In this document: piece by piece, positions 1-8,215 of the stretch
Layout of the letters: every line of letters starts with the position of its first letter
Numbering within the stretch: the stretch's first letter is position 1
Origin: a virus
Direction: 5' to 3' (one strand)
IMG/VR virus record: IMGVR_UViG_3300028025_000214
Location: 1 to 24,433 of that record
DNA length: 24,433 bases
Translations under genes and position numbers: made by a program
The notes under the pieces: generated by a model
What the model saw: only the letters and a program-made list of their open reading frames with translations
What the model was told of the DNA's origin: nothing
The model's database searches: none

Positions 1-2449
1 CACCAGCGGCCAGTTGTGCATTGAGAGCATTGATGCCTGCTTGGCTTTCTTGAGTACCAAGTGCGCCTTGAGCTTGAGCGGCTGATAGACCTGTCTGCAA
101 GCCCTGCAAACCGAAGCCTGCACCGTACTGAGCTTCTTGCATCTTGCGTTGCTGATCAGCATTGAACTGCTGTTGTGCGTTGTTAAACGCAGTGTTGTAT
201 CCAGTGCCAGTGATGTTGGCTAGGTTACTACCCAGATTACGCTGTGTTTCTGCATCCAAAATAGCCTGACGGGAGCCACCAAAAGCGCCAGCTTGAGTCA
301 TCTTGGCGGCATTCTGTTGTTGGGTAATCTGAGACTGACGGCGAGCTTCTTCTAGTTGAGGATTCAAAGAAGCCTGCAAATAGGGATTCATGTATTGCTG
401 GGCTTGCGTAGCATCAAACGATGTGGTTGTGGGTGTGTACTTCAGCCCTTGTGCGGCAGTGCCAATATTGCCTGCGGTTGTAGCGGCAGTACCAATGCTA
501 GAGGGTGTCTGCAAGTTTGCGGCATTGCTAAACGCAGAGGCCTGTAAAGGAGACTCACCCGCAGATAGCTGACCCATGTATGCCTGATAAGGCATGTTAG
601 CCAAGGCTTGGCCTTGACCAAGCATATTGGTTACATACGGGCCTGCCCAGTTGGATAGGTTAGATTCAACGCCAGATAGGCCTGCATTAAAACCAGCAGA
701 GGGGCTTGTTGTGCCACCTGTTTGGAACTTTTTAACTTCACCGCCAGCCGCATAGGCTTGGGCTAAACCACCGGGCATGAACTTATCAGGATTGATCTTC
801 TTGCCTTGCTTTTTGTTTCCAGTACGTGCCATACGAATTTTGTCCATCATTTGGTAAAGTTTCTTAGCTCCGGCATCTGAGTTGCCGTTACCCATGTGGG
901 AAACCACATCCGCAGGAATAACAAACTCGCCATGACTTAAGGCGGCAGGTTGGTTACGACCAATCTTAGCGGGGAGTTTGTCAGCCATACCATCTGTCTC
1001 GCCTCGGAGGTAACGGCCTTTAGCCATACCACCTTGGGCATAATTACCCACTGCCGCATCGTATGCGGCTTGAACATCGGCTTCACTTGTGCCCGTAGCC
1101 GCCGCCACCTCGGCTGGCGACCATCCTGAGTCTTGCATGGTTTCTAAAATGCTACCTACATCTCCAGAGGCAAGCGCCGCTTGAACACCCGGATCCGCAA
1201 AATATTGATAGATGTCGTTGCTTGTATCCAAGCCGCCACCGGAACTAACAACTGTGTCGTTGACTGCGCCAGACCCGCTGTCGCTAGAGCCGCCAGAAAG
1301 ATCGCTGTAATCTCCTACGCCAGCATATGAGGTTGGGTCTGCTTTGTACCCAGTTTCTGCGGCGTACTTGTTGGCATTATTGACATCACGCTGTTCAATT
1401 CCGTATTGAGCCATTACAGCGGCAACTTCAGCGGGTGAGTGACCTGCGGCCTGATAGTCCAAGATATTCTTGTACAACTGATCTAAACCCATGTCGTTGA
1501 TGATTGCGTATTCTTTACCGGCTGAGGCTGATAATGCGTTTAAACCACGAGCAATGTCTTCATCGTTTACACCTGCGTCCTTCATGGCGGCTTGAATTTG
1601 ATCATTTGTTGCATATGGGTTTTTAGCAACCCAATCAGAAATTGCAAAATTTAGTTCTTGCAAACCCATACCATGAGTTAAGCCGTACTTGGTGTAATCT
1701 GAAAAATTTGTAGTACGTAAAGCTTCTTGTAAGTCTGTCTGACTTACGCCAAACTTATCCATAGCGGCATCAATTTGATCTTTACTTGCGCGAGGATTAT
1801 CAATAAGCCACTGGTTAATGTTGTTTAAATATTGAGCGGGCGTTAGGCCAGCCGCCATTGCTAATTGATAGCCCTTAGAGCCTAGATTTACTGTATCGTT
1901 GCCTTTTGCGCCAACAAGTGTGTCGTTACCCTTAGCGCCTGTAATAGTGTCATTTCCTTTAGCGCCAGTAATTGTGGTAGTTTTATTGCCGCCCGGAACT
2001 ACTGTTTTATTGCCTGTTAAGTTAGCACCCGCTAACGTTCCAGTATTACCCCTTAAATTAACAAAAGGATCTGTGCCGGGGGCCATGCGGGTGTACGTTA
2101 CATCACCACCATAGTCAATACCACCTGCGCCCGGACGGTAACCCATCTCCTTTGTAGGAGGGGCAGAGATCATGTTACGGGTAGCCATCAGGTTGGGAAT
2201 AGCCCCTTGATAGCCTGATTTACCGTACTGAGCATTGTTATTGCCTGTAGCGCCCATGAGGGCGGCTCCACCAGCAATTAAACCTTTATTGTTAGTAATA
2301 AATCTGGAAAGATCAGAAAGGCCAAAGTTAGATGTCTGGTTTACATTTGGCATTGTTCCACCAAAAGTAGGATCAAACACCTGCTCATCTAAGCCTGTGA
2401 CATTGGACAGTGTTCCGCCATATGTAGGGTCAAATACCTGTTCATCCAT
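1..2449 (-). CDS. Large virion-associated protein with GEFVIPADVV motif (partial, C-terminus beyond window)
   Basis: The minus strand is open for 816 codons from ATG 2449 to the left edge with no stop. AAGGA lies just upstream, and the start overlaps the previous stop by 8 nt. Visible layout: residues 2-36, a duplicated DEQVFDPT(Y/F)GGT unit; 162-188, three RTX-like nonapeptides (GAKGNDTIT type); about 201-462, four degenerate helical units ending in patterns such as DQIDAAMDKFGV; 469-480, a glycine/lysine turn; 506-560, the motif GEFVIPADVVS followed by a basic stretch; 562-579, AAGGEVKKFQTGG; about 590-816, Gln/Ala-rich, with YMNPYLQASLNPQLEEARR and GAFGGSRQAILDAE. The last two blocks match, from memory, large phage proteins usually called internal virion or structural proteins. 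Last gene of the visible late operon. A role as an ejected or internal protein is inferred. The true length is unknown. Confidence 0.85.
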   Translation of the reverse strand, partial: MDEQVFDPTYGGTLSNVTGLDEQVFDPTFGGTMPNVNQTSNFGLSDLSRFITNNKGLIAGGAALMGATGNNNAQYGKSGYQGAIPNLMATRNMISAPPTKEMGYRPGAGGIDYGGDVTYTRMAPGTDPFVNLRGNTGTLAGANLTGNKTVVPGGNKTTTITGAKGNDTITGAKGNDTLVGAKGNDTVNLGSKGYQLAMAAGLTPAQYLNNINQWLIDNPRASKDQIDAAMDKFGVSQTDLQEALRTTNFSDYTKYGLTHGMGLQELNFAISDWVAKNPYATNDQIQAAMKDAGVNDEDIARGLNALSASAGKEYAIINDMGLDQLYKNILDYQAAGHSPAEVAAVMAQYGIEQRDVNNANKYAAETGYKADPTSYAGVGDYSDLSGGSSDSGSGAVNDTVVSSGGGLDTSNDIYQYFADPGVQAALASGDVGSILETMQDSGWSPAEVAAATGTSEADVQAAYDAAVGNYAQGGMAKGRYLRGETDGMADKLPAKIGRNQPAALSHGEFVIPADVVSHMGNGNSDAGAKKLYQMMDKIRMARTGNKKQGKKINPDKFMPGGLAQAYAAGGEVKKFQTGGTTSPSAGFNAGLSGVESNLSNWAGPYVTNMLGQGQALANMPYQAYMGQLSAGESPLQASAFSNAANLQTPSSIGTAATTAGNIGTAAQGLKYTPTTTSFDATQAQQYMNPYLQASLNPQLEEARRQSQITQQQNAAKMTQAGAFGGSRQAILDAETQRNLGSNLANITGTGYNTAFNNAQQQFNADQQRKMQEAQYGAGFGLQGLQTGLSAAQAQGALGTQESQAGINALNAQLAAG
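1886..1966 (-). repeat. Three tandem RTX-like nonapeptide codings
   Basis: Three consecutive 27-bp units encode GAKGNDTIT, GAKGNDTLV and GAKGNDTVN (residues 162-188 of the large protein). They fit the hemolysin-type calcium-binding consensus GGxGxDxUx, except that the second Gly is Ala. The preceding residues (GGNKTTTIT) look like a decayed fourth unit. Confidence 0.75.
2342..2446 (-). repeat. 57-bp in-frame tandem duplication at the N-terminus of the large protein
   Basis: Residues 2-17 and 21-36 are near copies (DEQVFDPTYGGTLSNV and DEQVFDPTFGGTMPNV; 13 of 16 identical) with a 19-residue period. The third-position differences show that the duplication is not recent. Confidence 0.8.
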
Positions 2450-3731
2450 TTTGATTCCTTAGTAAACGAGCAAGAGCATCCATATCAGAGGATGCTTCGG
2501 TTTTAGGCGCTCCAAGTGCTTGCAACTTGTAAGCAATATCGTTGCCAAAAACATCTTCCATTGATTTTATATTGGCGTAAGGATCTTGGCTAGGTAATTG
2601 CACAACCTGCTGTGCACCTTGCCCGGAAAGCAATGATGCCAAATCTGCTCCGGAAGCGGTAGTTTTTGTATTGCCAGTTTTTTGAGTTGTGGTTTTAGCA
2701 CCGCTAGGAAGTGCTCCAGCCCGAGACATAATTTCTGCGCCAGTTAAGGCTGTTTGAGAATTAGGCAAGTAACTCATGTCAAGAGAATTACCATCCTTGT
2801 CAGTCCATACGTTTGGACTGGTTTGGTTGTACTCCCATTCAAGGTTGGGGTCAATATTGCCAGTCTCGTAGCCAAGCGGGTTTCTTAAGCCGCCAAGGTC
2901 ATCTTTAATGTAACGACCTGTAATCTCGTCATAGTACCCAGAGCCAGTTACACCTTGAGTTCTGGACATTGGGTCAATATAACCCTCTCCACCCGGCAAG
3001 AAGTAGCCTTCTGTAAAGTCATCCGGGTTCATTCTGAGCCCATCAAGAGAAGAGGTTATAGCATTCTTGCCATAATTTAAACCTTGGCTTAGTAAGAACT
3101 TTTCAAGGTCAAACTCACCTTCGTTGGTAACAAAACTTCCAGCGGCCTTAGATGCAATATCTGTTCCTGTTTTTCCAAGAACATCTGTAATTCCCTCCAT
3201 GCCGGAAACAGAGTTTGCTACTTGTCCACCAACATAAGACAACAGGGCAGACTTGGCAATATCTCCAATATCTTTACCCATTGCCGCGTTTAAAGCGGCT
3301 GAACCGGCAGGGCCACCAAAATAGGCGGCTCCTATTTGAGCGGCGGCGTTAAGTAACTTATTATCCCCAAGCAAATTAACAAGGTCGTTAGAAGATGCGC
3401 CTTGTGTATAAAAGACAGGATTACCTTTGGCATCAAACTGAACGCCAAAGCCAGTGTTTCCTTTACCCTCATAAGACCCAGACCAAAGATTGTCTTTTGT
3501 ACGCTCACCATAACCTGATTGCAACTTCTCGCCAGTGGCTTTGTTGATAATGCCACTCTCGCCTTTACCAACCTGAGATATGTCGGTAATACCACTTTTA
3601 GCCAAATCATCAGCCATGTAAGAAGCGGCTTTTTGAGGGTCAAGACCACCCGTCCACGTGGCCGTAGTGCCTTGTGAGAGAATTTGTTGCGTTAGCTTTT
3701 TAACATTTTCTGCGGTGTAAGTATCTGCCAT
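2442..3731 (-). CDS. Phage structural protein of unknown role, 429 aa
   Basis: This soluble-looking protein has an N-terminal helical segment (ENVKKLTQQILSQ) and a glycine-rich region with a short YGG-type turn. Residues about 125-180 form an Ala/Gly-rich amphipathic or weakly hydrophobic stretch (LLNAAAQIGAAYFGGPAG), and the C-terminal third is Ser/Thr/Gln-rich and looks disordered. No enzyme motif was found. It sits between a jelly-roll fibre-like gene and the large left-edge protein, in a position where podoviruses often carry internal or ejection proteins. That role is inferred from context only. Start ATG 3731 is directly preceded by the palindrome GTTTAAAC and an AAGG. The stop overlaps the start of the next gene by 8 nt. 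Confidence 0.75.
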   Translation of the reverse strand: MADTYTAENVKKLTQQILSQGTTATWTGGLDPQKAASYMADDLAKSGITDISQVGKGESGIINKATGEKLQSGYGERTKDNLWSGSYEGKGNTGFGVQFDAKGNPVFYTQGASSNDLVNLLGDNKLLNAAAQIGAAYFGGPAGSAALNAAMGKDIGDIAKSALLSYVGGQVANSVSGMEGITDVLGKTGTDIASKAAGSFVTNEGEFDLEKFLLSQGLNYGKNAITSSLDGLRMNPDDFTEGYFLPGGEGYIDPMSRTQGVTGSGYYDEITGRYIKDDLGGLRNPLGYETGNIDPNLEWEYNQTSPNVWTDKDGNSLDMSYLPNSQTALTGAEIMSRAGALPSGAKTTTQKTGNTKTTASGADLASLLSGQGAQQVVQLPSQDPYANIKSMEDVFGNDIAYKLQALGAPKTEASSDMDALARLLRNQNG

Positions 3732-3740
3732 GTTTAAACC

Positions 3741-4412
3741 TTAAGGGGGAGTTGGGCGGGGGTCAGGCAACCGCGCAATAAAGTTAACTGCCATTACTAC
3801 GGAAGCGGCGGCTGGATACGGAGCAGATGCCGCAATAGACTCTAGCGTTACATTGGTGTTATCTGCGCCCCATTGCATCTCAATGTACTCACTAGCCGCC
3901 AAATCAATGTTGAAGTTCCAAGACACATTCATGTGATTGTCAGAGCCTTCAACGGTATATTTATGGGCAGAATATCCAATCGTAACGTTGTTGCGTTTAA
4001 TCCAAATCTGCACATCTTTGGCTGAAGCATTTGTACTCTTTAACTGAGCCGACAACTGGAAGTTATACACCCCGCCTACAGCCACCTCAATTTTAGAAGT
4101 GCTGGCAGTCTGTAGGGCCACATTGTTGTTCAGGTATGTGACGTTGAATGTGATTGGGTAGCCCGTATCTACAGCGGCTAAAGTCTGATCTACGGTGCTA
4201 AAGAACAACCCATTAGGTGAATTATTTAAAGACGGATCAAGTGAACCAGAGGCCGTTAATTGTGCGGTCAGGGCATCAAGTCGGTTAAAGTACAAGCGAA
4301 GCACATTGAGCATCTGGTCAAAATACACACGGTCGTACTCTTGCGGAGGTAGAGGCACGTTAGGTGCGGCTACCTTGTTAAGCTCAAACTCAGTGGTGAC
4401 AATAAAGCTCAT
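3741..4412 (-). CDS. Probable tail fibre / jelly-roll (C1q-like) structural protein
   Basis: The 223-aa protein has two parts. Residues 1-55 are helical, with YDRVYFDQMLNVLRLYFNRL typical of a trimerising phage fibre neck. Residues about 85-215 are beta-rich, with the pattern G-x-Y-N-F-Q-L-S-A-Q-L, then Q-I-W-I-K-R-N, then a segment ending E-Y-I-E-M-Q-W, then A-S-V-V-M-A-V-N-F. That strand pattern matches TNF/C1q-like jelly rolls on phage fibres. It starts within the stop of the nozzle-like gene (ATGA overlap), so the two are probably translationally coupled. The C-terminus is proline-rich. A receptor-binding or tail-peripheral role is inferred; the exact family was not checked. Confidence 0.7.
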   Translation of the reverse strand: MSFIVTTEFELNKVAAPNVPLPPQEYDRVYFDQMLNVLRLYFNRLDALTAQLTASGSLDPSLNNSPNGLFFSTVDQTLAAVDTGYPITFNVTYLNNNVALQTASTSKIEVAVGGVYNFQLSAQLKSTNASAKDVQIWIKRNNVTIGYSAHKYTVEGSDNHMNVSWNFNIDLAASEYIEMQWGADNTNVTLESIAASAPYPAAASVVMAVNFIARLPDPRPTPP

Positions 4413-6496
4413 CGCCTGCCGTCCGGTCTGATGTCAATACGGGTAGCACCCAACTGCCATGTTGTGCCAAGGTTAGAAGAAGCAACCTTTAAAATAAGCT
4501 GGCGACCACGTACCCGTGTATTAATCTGGCCTGTAAAGCCTTCAGTCACTGTGTACTGAGCGCCAGTTAGCTTATTAACGTTCTTATCTACCGCAGTCCC
4601 TGTGCCTGAGCCTGAGTTCTGCATAGGATACAAAGTGTACGTAACTTGCGGAGTTGGTGAGGCATCTGACCCTGAGAATGTCAGGTCAGGGAGCATTCTC
4701 CAGACAAAGCCAAAGTGTTCGCCATCTTCAATGTCAAACTCAGCAGAGGAGATATAAGCCTCAATACCTGCTGGCGTACCAGTCTCGTTGTTGTCTAAGC
4801 CAAACTCTTGATTAACTAAGTTGTAGTTGTATGTGGCGGCAATAGGGTAATCCCTTAGACCAGAATCAAGCCATGCGGTACGTTCCATTGTGCCGTAGTA
4901 CCAGACCTTCTCAAGATAGTTGTACACGACATAACGGTTGGCAACTAGACTACCAGCCGAGCAATAGAACCACCAGACCTCATTGAAACCCTCGTTTGTA
5001 CTGGCAAAAACCTGTTGGTTTTGCTGAAGGTTAATGTCTTGATAGATGTACCGACGCAGGTCACAGCTTAAGGTTTGTAAGCGTCCATCGTATATATAGA
5101 ACTTGTCCACACCCATCCAGTACACAACACCAGAAGCCTGCGTTGCCGCATTCTGGCCAAGGATAGAGATGTTGTCACCCATCAATTGGCTAGACCAAAC
5201 CACAGGTGGGCCAATGTATTGGAGAGAATAGATGGCTGAATCAGTCCACACCAAGATCTCCTGACGGGTCTGAACGGCAGTCACAATGCTGGAGCCGTGC
5301 GACAACTGCACACTACCAGCTTGATTGGTTGCAGATGGTGTCCAGTTAACCACAGACTCCTGATTTGACCAGCGAATCAACATAGGATTCTGCGTTGTAG
5401 AGCCGTAGTCATTACAACCAAAAGCAAACACAAATCGGCTAACGTCAGATACAAAGACAAAGTTCTGGATGATTGGGCAATCTGATGCACCAGCCAGATT
5501 TACGATGTTTACACCATTTGGCATGATGTAATGAGTCCCAGACTGCGTTCCTGTTGTAGTAATAGCCGCACCGCCAACCGTCAAGGCTAGGTTAAATGTT
5601 GTGCCGCTGGTGTTTACAACGTAGTAAACGGTTCCGGGAGACAGGCCTGTAGGCAGAGCCGCAGGATAGCCGCTATTTGTAAAGACAACCGGAGCGTCAT
5701 TAGGCAAACTAAACGCCGCTGTAACCACCGCAGGAGAAGCTATAGTGACCGTAGCCAAGGATGGGTCTACACCGTAACCAGCATCCCAATAATAGATTGG
5801 GCCGCCACGGTAGGCATAAACCAAATCCTCACCAAAGTTGTTCTGGCTCCATAAACGCAGAGCAGATGTGGATGTACCACCAAAGCCCCAAGTTCCTGCA
5901 CCCCATGTGCCAGCACCCCAGCCAGACAATGGAATCTCGTATGGATCGCCTGTGTTAATTTGATAGACTGCGTTTACATCTGTACCACCGCCAGCCGCAA
6001 CTGTTGAGGTCGCCGCCGTAGCGGCTACGATTGTGTATGTATTAGCATCAATAACAGTGACTTGATATTCATTGTTTAAATCAAGTCCACCTACGGGAGC
6101 TACGTTACTAAACGTTACAAAGTCACCTGTAATTGCGCCGTGGGCTGAATCTGTAACTGTAACTAAAGTAAGTAAGTTGGTTGTGGCAAACGGATTGCTC
6201 AGAATAGCCGTTGCCCGAAGAGGCGTGATGTCGTTGTACTGACCACCCAACTCAAGGTAAAACTTTAAGTTAGTGCCCACTCCTATTAGATTCAAGTTAT
6301 CTAGCGTGATCCAGTTCCACAATGAGCGGCACAGGCCTTGGAATGTGGATACAGATATACGTGCCCAGCCACCTATTTTCTCAGGTGAACCTTGGCGGAA
6401 CCGCACTTTGTCGGACTCATACCAACCACCTTCGTTGGTATAACGGGTGTTCTCCCGGTTAACGCCCGGCTTTAGTACAAGTTTTTTAAGCGCCAT
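4409..6496 (-). CDS. Large tail hub/nozzle-like virion protein, 695 aa
   Basis: The N-terminus (KPGVNRENTRY, GGWYESDKVRFR, PEKIGGWAR) is a signature I associate with large podovirus structural proteins at the tail hub, comparable in place to P22 gp10 or T7 gp12. Tryptophan/tyrosine-rich beta repeats suggest a propeller-like fold, for example residues 372-440 (IRWSNQESVVNW, QEILVWTDSAIYSL) and 455-475. Two small beta modules appear inserted: residues about 108-178 (AHGAITGDFVTF, NEYQVTVIDANTYTI) and about 250-326 (YPAALPTGLSPGTVYYVV, TFNLALTVGGAAI). The first resembles a module in the protein at 22650-23168. Its start lies 9 nt after the holin stop, and its stop shares ATGA with the next gene. 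The structural assignment is likely; the nozzle name is tentative. Confidence 0.75.
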   Translation of the reverse strand: MALKKLVLKPGVNRENTRYTNEGGWYESDKVRFRQGSPEKIGGWARISVSTFQGLCRSLWNWITLDNLNLIGVGTNLKFYLELGGQYNDITPLRATAILSNPFATTNLLTLVTVTDSAHGAITGDFVTFSNVAPVGGLDLNNEYQVTVIDANTYTIVAATAATSTVAAGGGTDVNAVYQINTGDPYEIPLSGWGAGTWGAGTWGFGGTSTSALRLWSQNNFGEDLVYAYRGGPIYYWDAGYGVDPSLATVTIASPAVVTAAFSLPNDAPVVFTNSGYPAALPTGLSPGTVYYVVNTSGTTFNLALTVGGAAITTTGTQSGTHYIMPNGVNIVNLAGASDCPIIQNFVFVSDVSRFVFAFGCNDYGSTTQNPMLIRWSNQESVVNWTPSATNQAGSVQLSHGSSIVTAVQTRQEILVWTDSAIYSLQYIGPPVVWSSQLMGDNISILGQNAATQASGVVYWMGVDKFYIYDGRLQTLSCDLRRYIYQDINLQQNQQVFASTNEGFNEVWWFYCSAGSLVANRYVVYNYLEKVWYYGTMERTAWLDSGLRDYPIAATYNYNLVNQEFGLDNNETGTPAGIEAYISSAEFDIEDGEHFGFVWRMLPDLTFSGSDASPTPQVTYTLYPMQNSGSGTGTAVDKNVNKLTGAQYTVTEGFTGQINTRVRGRQLILKVASSNLGTTWQLGATRIDIRPDGRR

Positions 6497-6505
6497 GAGC
6501 TACCT

Positions 6506-6943
6506 TTATTTACTGGCAACGCCTTTGGTCTTCTCAAAAGAACGCATACCGGCAATGCCCAAGATGCCTGATAATATCACCCAAAGTTGGTCTGCGTCTA
6601 GTACTGGCGGGGGATCCATACCCACTGGAACCCAGCCCATAGCTTGCAAGTATTTCCAGCACCATTGGAACAATGGGTACAGTAAAAACTGATAGCCCAT
6701 AGCCGCCACACCAATCCAGCCAATAGCAGGCCTCCAGCCTGAAACAAACACGCTAGAAGAGGAGGCTTCAATCTTGTTGACCTCAATCTGGGCTAAGTCT
6801 GTAGCTTGGTCAATACGCTTCTCTTCAAGATCAAGCTTACGTTGCTCAATCTCCATCTCCATCTTTTCTTTATCGGTGGTGATTAGGTCGCCTGCAACCT
6901 TACCCACGGCTTCAATAATTGATCCAACGGCAAGCAAGCTCAT
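6506..6943 (-). CDS. Holin of the 3-transmembrane type
   Basis: The 145-aa protein has an N-terminal amphipathic stretch, a charged coiled coil (residues about 24-58, KEKMEMEIEQRKLDLEEKR) and then the block SGWRPAIGWIGVAAMGYQF. Further hydrophobic segments follow (YPLFQWCWKYL; LWVILSGILGIAGMRSFEK). The block W-R-P-x-x-G-W and the C-terminal G-I-A-G-x-R-S-x-E-K-x-K-G are characteristic of the GTA/3TM holin family as I remember it. Holins form the inner-membrane lesion that releases or activates the endolysin. It overlaps the endolysin stop by an ATGA-type junction, a standard lysis pairing. Length and motifs fit well. Confidence 0.88.
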   Translation of the reverse strand: MSLLAVGSIIEAVGKVAGDLITTDKEKMEMEIEQRKLDLEEKRIDQATDLAQIEVNKIEASSSSVFVSGWRPAIGWIGVAAMGYQFLLYPLFQWCWKYLQAMGWVPVGMDPPPVLDADQLWVILSGILGIAGMRSFEKTKGVASK

Positions 6944-7455
6944 GCTAAACCTTTCAATGTGCGGTTAATCCAACCCAGCAAGAACTTGGACTGCGCTCTG
7001 TTTTTGTTGCAAATCTCAGCGTAACGAGCAATCTTAGCCAAAGCGTATGCCTGTTTAAACTGCTGGCCGTCCGTAACTTGATTGAGTTTCTCTACGGTCT
7101 TAGCACCAATGCCGCCGTCAGGGGTAGCGCCCACAATCAACTGAGCTAACTTGACCGCCATGCCCATGCCTGCGTTTACACCAAAGTTAAAGATGGTGCT
7201 GGCTACGTCTTGGTTGCTAATCTCGTTACCACGCATCTTGTCCCAGAACTCAATCCGGTAGAACTCCCGAACCATAGGCGTTAAGGAGCCACCAAACTCC
7301 TTCTTATCTACAAGCGCCCAGCCGGGCCACTGCGGGTTCTTGTTCCTAGCAATACCAGCGTAGGTCATGCCACCCGTGTCGCCGGGTACTTCGTGGAGGA
7401 CGTAGCCTCCCTCGTCTTGCATCATTTGCTCAAAGGCTGGTTCAAACTGCGCCAT
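6940..7455 (-). CDS. Endolysin, GH108 N-acetylmuramidase with C-terminal peptidoglycan-binding domain
   Basis: The 171-aa protein carries the GH108 signature near the N-terminus. EGGY (residues 15-18) contains the expected catalytic Glu15, followed by PGDTGGMTYAGI. The C-terminal half (GATPDGGIGAKTVEKLN, then ARYAEICNKN and FLLGWINRT) matches the predicted lysozyme-associated binding domain PG_binding_3. It should cleave the glycan strands of murein. No signal peptide is visible, so export is expected through the holin encoded immediately downstream. Its start overlaps the upstream membrane-protein stop as TAATG. Length is normal for the family. Confidence 0.93.
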   Translation of the reverse strand: MAQFEPAFEQMMQDEGGYVLHEVPGDTGGMTYAGIARNKNPQWPGWALVDKKEFGGSLTPMVREFYRIEFWDKMRGNEISNQDVASTIFNFGVNAGMGMAVKLAQLIVGATPDGGIGAKTVEKLNQVTDGQQFKQAYALAKIARYAEICNKNRAQSKFLLGWINRTLKGLA

Positions 7456-8066
7456 TACTGTTTACTCCTTGAAAGCATGGTGGCGGCAATTTCCATCATG
7501 GTTCTTGTTACCTGAATGTCGGCGGGTTCACTATCCCAGCCCACAGTAATCTGGCCTACAAATCTGTTTGGGTCTGGTGGAATACTAATTCGGCAAGTGT
7601 AAGCAACCCCCTTGGCGATGTACCACAAACCCATTTCTGACTGCGCTGAACGGTATTCCCCACAAGGTATCTCACTCGCCATCAGCTTAACCACATCTGC
7701 GTTGTTGGATGCGTTCTGAGTAAACAAGCCCACATCAAGCCCATCGTTAGTTTTTTCTCGGCCTTCTTTGGTGTAAGCACGGTACAGCACTCTGGTTCCA
7801 AACATGGGGTTTACTTTGAACACAGCAACAATGGTGGCGTTAGTGGTTTTAAACAAGTGGGCGGCGGCATCTTCTACCCTGTCCTCAACAATGCTCGGCA
7901 TCTTCTTGGACTCTTTGTATGCGCCCATCAACAGTTCTTGGTTCTGCCAAACAAAGTATCCAGAAAACGCAAACACCGCCATGAGTATCAGCGCGAACAG
8001 TTTAAACGGGCTATCCACATAGGACAGCACCTTGCTTAGTATGTCTGCTGGCTTTTCGTCACTCAT
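7455..8066 (-). CDS. Membrane-anchored lysis-region protein of unknown function, 203 aa
   Basis: The short charged N-terminus is followed by one transmembrane segment (residues about 22-42, LFALILMAVFAFSGYFVW). A soluble domain of about 155 residues comes next (TTNATIVAVFKVNPMFGTRV; LWYIAKGVAYTCRISIPP; FVGQITVGWDSEP). The alternating strands vaguely recall a GAF/PAS-like sensor fold, but I cannot name a family. Two cysteines (in IPCGEY and YTCRI) could pair if the domain is periplasmic. It sits between a 50-aa membrane protein (ATGA overlap) and the endolysin (TAATG overlap), so it is co-expressed with lysis functions. A spanin-like or lysis-timing role is possible but unproven. It lacks a lipobox. 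Confidence 0.8.
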   Translation of the reverse strand: MSDEKPADILSKVLSYVDSPFKLFALILMAVFAFSGYFVWQNQELLMGAYKESKKMPSIVEDRVEDAAAHLFKTTNATIVAVFKVNPMFGTRVLYRAYTKEGREKTNDGLDVGLFTQNASNNADVVKLMASEIPCGEYRSAQSEMGLWYIAKGVAYTCRISIPPDPNRFVGQITVGWDSEPADIQVTRTMMEIAATMLSRSKQ

Positions 8067-8215
8067 CCTAGTCCAATCATTCCAAGTAGTTTATTCACAA
8101 TCTTATTTGACAAGTCATCGGGCAGGAACTGGAGAAACCCAAGTACCCACCAAGCAATGCACAACCGCACAAAGACTTTAAGGAAGAGGTCAAATTGCTT
8201 TTGGTACTCATTCAC
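8063..8215 (-). CDS. Small single-span membrane protein, 50 aa (GTG start)
   Basis: This ORF is read by hand. GTG 8215 sits in a GTGA overlap with the upstream stop, and the TGA at 8063-8065 sits in an ATGA overlap with the next start. The product begins MNEYQKQFDLFLKV, has a hydrophobic segment CIAWWVLGFLQFL (residues about 15-31) and ends in an amphipathic helix (DDLSNKIVNKLLGMIGLG). Codons run without a gap between two real genes, and both junctions are canonical coupling overlaps. This strongly favours a true gene. Function is unknown; the lysis context suggests a holin accessory or antiholin-like role. A competing ATG in another frame at this junction gives no coherent product. Confidence 0.75.
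   Translation of the reverse strand: MNEYQKQFDLFLKVFVRLCIAWWVLGFLQFLPDDLSNKIVNKLLGMIGLG

Noticed and set aside
1886-1966. RTX repeats as sign of a toxin gene
   Set aside because: Only three units, and the surrounding protein has phage virion motifs; no lipase, protease or secretion signal is seen.
1899-2462. Plus-strand ORFs of 71 and 75 aa
   Set aside because: They lie opposite the continuous 816-codon minus-strand frame and look like antisense of repeats.
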